DNA of 64,000 bases from Oceanococcus sp. HetDA_MAG_MS8 (GTDB lineage: Bacteria; Pseudomonadota; Gammaproteobacteria; Nevskiales; Oceanococcaceae). The notes beneath the pieces are model-generated. The model ran no database searches and was not told the DNA's origin. It saw only the letters and a list, made by a program, of their open reading frames with translations. Location of the stretch: assembly GCA_019192445.1 (NCBI GenBank), contig JAHCMK010000001.1:620001-684000 (forward strand), read 5' to 3'. Both the position numbers and the translations under genes were made by a program. Each line of letters opens with the position of its first letter. Position 1 is the first letter of the stretch. Shown piece after piece: positions 61,091 to 64,000 of this stretch.

Positions 61091-61336
61091 TTAGGCCTCG
61101 TCGCTGGCGTTAGCTTGGATGTAATTCAGTACATCCTGGAAGGTCACGATCTTCTCGGCTTCCTCGTCCGGAATATCAATCTCGAACTCTTCTTCCAAAG
61201 CCATGACCAACTCGACTGTGTCCAAAGAGTCTGCCCCAAGATCATCGACGAACTTAGCGTCCGCGGTGATTTTGTCGATCTCGACGCTGAGTTGTTCGGC
61301 GATGATTTTCTTAACGCGTTCTGCAGTGTTGCTCAT
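61091..61336 (-). CDS. acpP: Acyl carrier protein
   Basis: The 81-residue acidic protein carries the acyl chain on phosphopantetheine during fatty-acid synthesis. The attachment Ser37 is in [37 protein letters not shown] is the typical start. The frame runs upstream to 61453, but that part ([17 protein letters not shown]) is non-coding; the ATG at 61336 is preceded by GGGAGA at a suitable distance. It lies between fabG and fabF as in E. coli. Confidence 0.98.
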   Translation of the reverse strand: MSNTAERVKKIIAEQLSVEIDKITADAKFVDDLGADSLDTVELVMALEEEFEIDIPDEEAEKIVTFQDVLNYIQANASDEA

Positions 61337-61458
61337 GACAGTTTTCAATCTCCCTGGGGACTCCCCCGACGCCCGGCATTGTATAGGACTTAGGCGAAGG
61401 TCTGGCGTAATTCCTTGGTCGCGGTGTGCTGCAGCCGACTCGGCTGCAAACAACCGTA

Positions 61459-62169
61459 TTAACCCATGTACATGCCGCCGTTCACATGCAGCGTTTGGCC
61501 GGTAATGTATGCGGCCTCATCACTGCATAAAAATCTGACGGCGGCGGCAATATCCTCGGGCTGGCCCAAACGACCAAGGGGGATACTACCAAGCAAGCTT
61601 TGCCGCTGTTCCTCGGACAAACCACGGGTCATGTCCGTATCAATAAACCCTGGGGCAACCACGTTAGCTGTGATTTCCCTAGAGGCCACCTCACGCGCCA
61701 ATGAGCGAGCAAAGCCCTCCAGGCCAGCCTTGCTAGCGGCATAGTTGGTTTGCCCGGCATTGCCGGCGGCCCCAACCACACTGCCCAAGCACACCACACG
61801 GCCAAACCGCTGTTTCATCATGCCGCGTAAGCAAGCCCGCGTGAGGGATATTGCCCCGATCAGGTTGGTGTGCAGCACCTCAGCAATGGCAGCGTCATCG
61901 AGGCGCAGTAGTAGGTTATCGCGGGTCACCCCAGCGTTATGAACTATGCATGCAAATGGCCCATGGGCCTTGACGAAGTCCGGGAAGCTTTGCGGCTGAG
62001 ACACATCGAGCACCGCGCCTTTGAGGCCTCGCTCCGTGATGGCTTGGGCCCCGTGTGCTGAAGTCGCCGTCCCTACCACCATATAGCCAGCGTCCTGCAA
62101 GGCATTCGCAATGGCAGCGCCAATGCCACGCGTCGCGCCGGTTACTAGCGCTGATCTTTGTTCAGTCAT
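61459..62169 (-). CDS. fabG: 3-oxoacyl-ACP reductase
   Basis: FabG reduces 3-oxoacyl-ACP with NADPH. The 236-residue SDR has [29 protein letters not shown] and the catalytic Ser-Tyr-Lys in [22 protein letters not shown]. The C-terminal family hallmark is [13 protein letters not shown], ending [15 protein letters not shown] at 62172 directly precedes the ATG at 62169; GGGGGA upstream serves either. It lies 45 bp after fabD. Confidence 0.96.
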   Translation of the reverse strand: MTEQRSALVTGATRGIGAAIANALQDAGYMVVGTATSAHGAQAITERGLKGAVLDVSQPQSFPDFVKAHGPFACIVHNAGVTRDNLLLRLDDAAIAEVLHTNLIGAISLTRACLRGMMKQRFGRVVCLGSVVGAAGNAGQTNYAASKAGLEGFARSLAREVASREITANVVAPGFIDTDMTRGLSEEQRQSLLGSIPLGRLGQPEDIAAAVRFLCSDEAAYITGQTLHVNGGMYMG

Positions 62170-62214
62170 CACTGATCCCCCTAAAAAGACCGGCCCGCCC
62201 TAGGGCCGGAATCA

Positions 62215-63156
62215 TTACTGTCCCTGTACCCATTGCATGCTTTCCGCTAGCCCCTCTGGCGCCGGAAATGCCTGAACGGCCAGCTCTACGCCACTGCGAC
62301 GCCCCAGGCCAGCCAACACATTGCCAGGGCCACATTCCAGGGCCCGAGCACAACCAAAGTCTGCCTGGATGCGCTGCTGAGTGCGTACCCACTGCACTGG
62401 TGAATGCACCTGATCCAACAACGCGGCCTGAACATTCGCGGTTCCCTGCCGCACCTGAGCGTCAACATTATGTAAGAGCGGGTAATGCGAATCGGACCAG
62501 CTCTCTTCGGCAAAGGCTGCCTCTAGCGGGCCTCGGGCGGTGCGCATCAGTCGACTATGGGCGGGCACGCTGACTGGCAGCCGCCGCGCCATTCGGGCAC
62601 CCGCGTCTTTGGCTGCGCTGCACACGGCGTCCACAGCGGCAACCTCCCCGGCAATAACCACTTGCGTCGGCGCATTCATGTTCACCGCGTCCACGATCCC
62701 GGCACTGTGCGCGGCGCAGAGCTGCTCTACGCGGGCAGCGTCTAAGCCCACCACAGCGGCCATGGCGCCAGTGCCTTTGGGTACGGCCTCCTGCATGGCG
62801 CGGGCCCGGACGGCCACGATACGGAGCGCCGCGGCGAACTCCAGCACGCCCGCAGCGACTGCCGCCGCATACTCGCCCAAGGAGTGGCCTGCGACGACCG
62901 CAGGTTGTGCGCCGCCTTCTTCCAACCACACCCGCCACAAGGCCACATCCGCCAGCAACATCGCCGGCTGGGTGTTCTGGGTTTGATCCAACTCGCAGCT
63001 GGGACCCTGCCCCATCAAAGTGCTGAGGGGACGCCGCAAGATGCTATCTGCTTCTTCAATGAGCTCACGCACACATGTGTAGCGCTCAGCCCAATCTTTG
63101 AGCATGCCGACTCGTTGCGACCCCTGTCCGGGGAACAGCATGGCAAAGCCCGTCAT
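62215..63156 (-). CDS. fabD: Malonyl-CoA:ACP transacylase
   Basis: FabD loads malonyl groups onto ACP. The 313-residue protein starts MTGFAMLFPGQGSQRVGML. The nucleophile Ser92 is in VVAGHSLGEYAA, with the conserved Arg in VRARAMQEAVPKGTGAM and His in VSVPAHSRLM. The preferred ATG at 63156 has GGGAG upstream and overlaps the rhombosortase stop by 4 bp (ATGA). The usual upstream neighbours fabH and plsX are not here. Confidence 0.97.
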   Translation of the reverse strand: MTGFAMLFPGQGSQRVGMLKDWAERYTCVRELIEEADSILRRPLSTLMGQGPSCELDQTQNTQPAMLLADVALWRVWLEEGGAQPAVVAGHSLGEYAAAVAAGVLEFAAALRIVAVRARAMQEAVPKGTGAMAAVVGLDAARVEQLCAAHSAGIVDAVNMNAPTQVVIAGEVAAVDAVCSAAKDAGARMARRLPVSVPAHSRLMRTARGPLEAAFAEESWSDSHYPLLHNVDAQVRQGTANVQAALLDQVHSPVQWVRTQQRIQADFGCARALECGPGNVLAGLGRRSGVELAVQAFPAPEGLAESMQWVQGQ

Positions 63157-63752
63157 GTCGATGAATCTCCCTGTATGCATGAATTCATAGCCGCCTGGAC
63201 CAACAGCCAAATACCGGCGCCAATAGCGCCAAAGCTATGTGCCTGGGTTAATACCGGAACGCCTACCAAGTCCTCATCGCTGGTCAACGGCCCCTGAAAA
63301 TGTTCCCAACCCAGCTTGAAGAGCAAGCCCAGCAGCAGCAGCAAGGCTAACCGATCTCCACTGCGCCACAACCACCACAGACCAAAGACGAAACTTCCAT
63401 GCAGCACCCCGGACAAGCCCACGTACCAACCCAAACCCGGCAGGCTGAACATCGCCAGGCTGATAAATAGCGCCAACCATGCAAAGCGCAAAAACTGCTC
63501 AAGCAGCGTTCGAGGTTCCGGAAACAACCAAGCAATAAGCACTAGCCCCATAAGGTTCAAGCCCACGTGCGGCCAGCTGGCATGGATAAGGTGCCCCGTC
63601 CAGAGCCGCCACCAATCGAACTCTGCCAAAGCAGCGCGGTCCCAGCGCAGTAATTCCAAGGCGGCCTGCCCTCCACTTTGGGCCAAAACAATGACCAAGC
63701 CCATCAACAAACAAAACCGGCTGGTGCCGGAGAGTTGCAGTGTCGGTATCAT
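63153..63752 (-). CDS. rrtA: Rhombosortase (rhomboid-family GlyGly-CTERM processing protease)
   Basis: The 199-residue membrane protein is a small rhomboid of the rhombosortase kind. It has WWRLWTGHLIHASWPHVGLNLMGL, the catalytic Ser114 in YVGLSGVLHGSF, and the catalytic His172 in TQAHSFGAIGAG. About six helices are predicted, typical of this short family. Rhombosortases cut the C-terminal GlyGly-CTERM sorting tail of proteins sent out by type II secretion. No such substrate tail is seen in this window. ATG 63761 is an alternative start. It is divergent from gspG and coupled to fabD. Confidence 0.87.
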   Translation of the reverse strand: MIPTLQLSGTSRFCLLMGLVIVLAQSGGQAALELLRWDRAALAEFDWWRLWTGHLIHASWPHVGLNLMGLVLIAWLFPEPRTLLEQFLRFAWLALFISLAMFSLPGLGWYVGLSGVLHGSFVFGLWWLWRSGDRLALLLLLGLLFKLGWEHFQGPLTSDEDLVGVPVLTQAHSFGAIGAGIWLLVQAAMNSCIQGDSST

Positions 63753-63783
63753 TCGTCCCATGAAACTTTCGTCAGTCCTCAAT

Positions 63784-64000
63784 ATGTCGCACTCACAGCG
63801 TTCACAATCTGGCTTCACCTTGATCGAAATCATGGTGGTGGTCGTGATCTTGGCCATTCTGGCCGCAGCCGTCGTTCCGCGCATCATGGGTCGCCCCGAT
63901 GAAGCGCGGATCACGAAAGCCAAACAGGATATCCGCGCCTTAGAAAGCGCGCTGGAGCTGTACCGGCTGGACAACTTCAACTACCCCAGCACCCAACAGG
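63784..64000 (+). CDS. gspG: Type II secretion major pseudopilin GspG, N-terminal part (cut by right edge)
   Basis: The frame from 63784 is open to the window end. It encodes a prepilin leader MSHSQRSQSG followed by FTLIEIMVVVVILAILAAAV. The prepilin peptidase site is G/F, with Glu at position 5 of the mature form. VPRIMGRPDEARITKAKQDI, then ALELYRLDNFNYPSTQQ, is the GspG consensus. An in-frame ATG at 63760 would lengthen the leader by 8 residues and overlap the rhombosortase start. GspG forms the periplasmic pseudopilus that drives export through the outer membrane secretin. Confidence 0.94.
   Translation, partial: MSHSQRSQSGFTLIEIMVVVVILAILAAAVVPRIMGRPDEARITKAKQDIRALESALELYRLDNFNYPSTQQ

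Noticed and set aside
1-64000. CRISPR array, restriction-modification, toxin-antitoxin or other defence genes
   Set aside because: I saw no spaced direct repeats or recognisable defence genes; the repeats present are the tRNA-derived unit, tolA units and the MITE-like element.

Overview
The window is chromosomal DNA of a gammaproteobacterium. Gene order supports this: a GacA/UvrY-type regulator, uvrC, pgsA and tRNA-Gly/Cys/Leu; ccmABCDEFGHI; sucA-sucB-lpd; yebC-ruvC-ruvA-ruvB followed by ybgC-tolQRAB-pal-cpoB and tRNA-Lys; and fabD-fabG-acpP-fabF with pabB, pabC, mltG, tmk, holB and pilZ. Base composition looks moderately GC-rich. A marine or hydrocarbon-associated lineage such as Nevskiales/Salinisphaerales is possible, but I cannot place the genus from sequence alone.

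Layout. 1-5.8 kb: purB (cut by the left edge), dsbB-rraA, a 23S rRNA pseudouridine synthase, the LuxR-type regulator, uvrC and pgsA. 5.8-6.5 kb: three tRNAs, then a 126-bp tandem repeat that carries copies of the 3' end of tRNA-Leu and runs into the start of ccmA. 6.4-13.2 kb: a complete System I cytochrome c maturation operon, including a small ccmD. 13.2-21.3 kb: a MaoC-like hydratase, galU, the 2-oxoglutarate dehydrogenase genes and a YfaZ-like outer membrane protein. 21.3-29.7 kb: yebC, a MITE-like element, ruvCAB, and the Tol-Pal cell-envelope system ending at tRNA-Lys.

29.7-54.7 kb is accessory in character. It is rich in secreted proteins, most with a lipobox and no Asp after the lipid-attached Cys, so they are predicted at the outer membrane. 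They include a metzincin-type protease, a CocE/NonD-type hydrolase, a fusion of a beta-helix protein with a diheme cytochrome c, a very large DUF6351-like hydrolase carrying calcium-binding thrombospondin type 3 repeats, and two lipoproteins I do not recognise. Interspersed are dinB, acnB, a DUF900 hydrolase, an SDR, a double cupin, a YicG-type membrane protein and a CrtI/RetSat-type flavoprotein.

54.7-64 kb, all on the minus strand, is a compact operon with many 4-bp overlaps: rhombosortase - fabD - fabG - acpP - fabF - pabB - pabC - mltG - tmk - holB - pilZ. The rhombosortase heads the fatty-acid genes and is divergent from gspG, the type II secretion major pseudopilin, which is cut by the right edge.

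The most notable observations are the tRNA-derived tandem repeat (comparable to the E. coli tyrT/rtT arrangement), the MITE-like element with a target duplication, the rhombosortase/fab/gspG junction, and the surface-lipoprotein island with its fused beta-helix/diheme protein. I saw no CRISPR array, prophage, complete insertion sequence or classical defence system.
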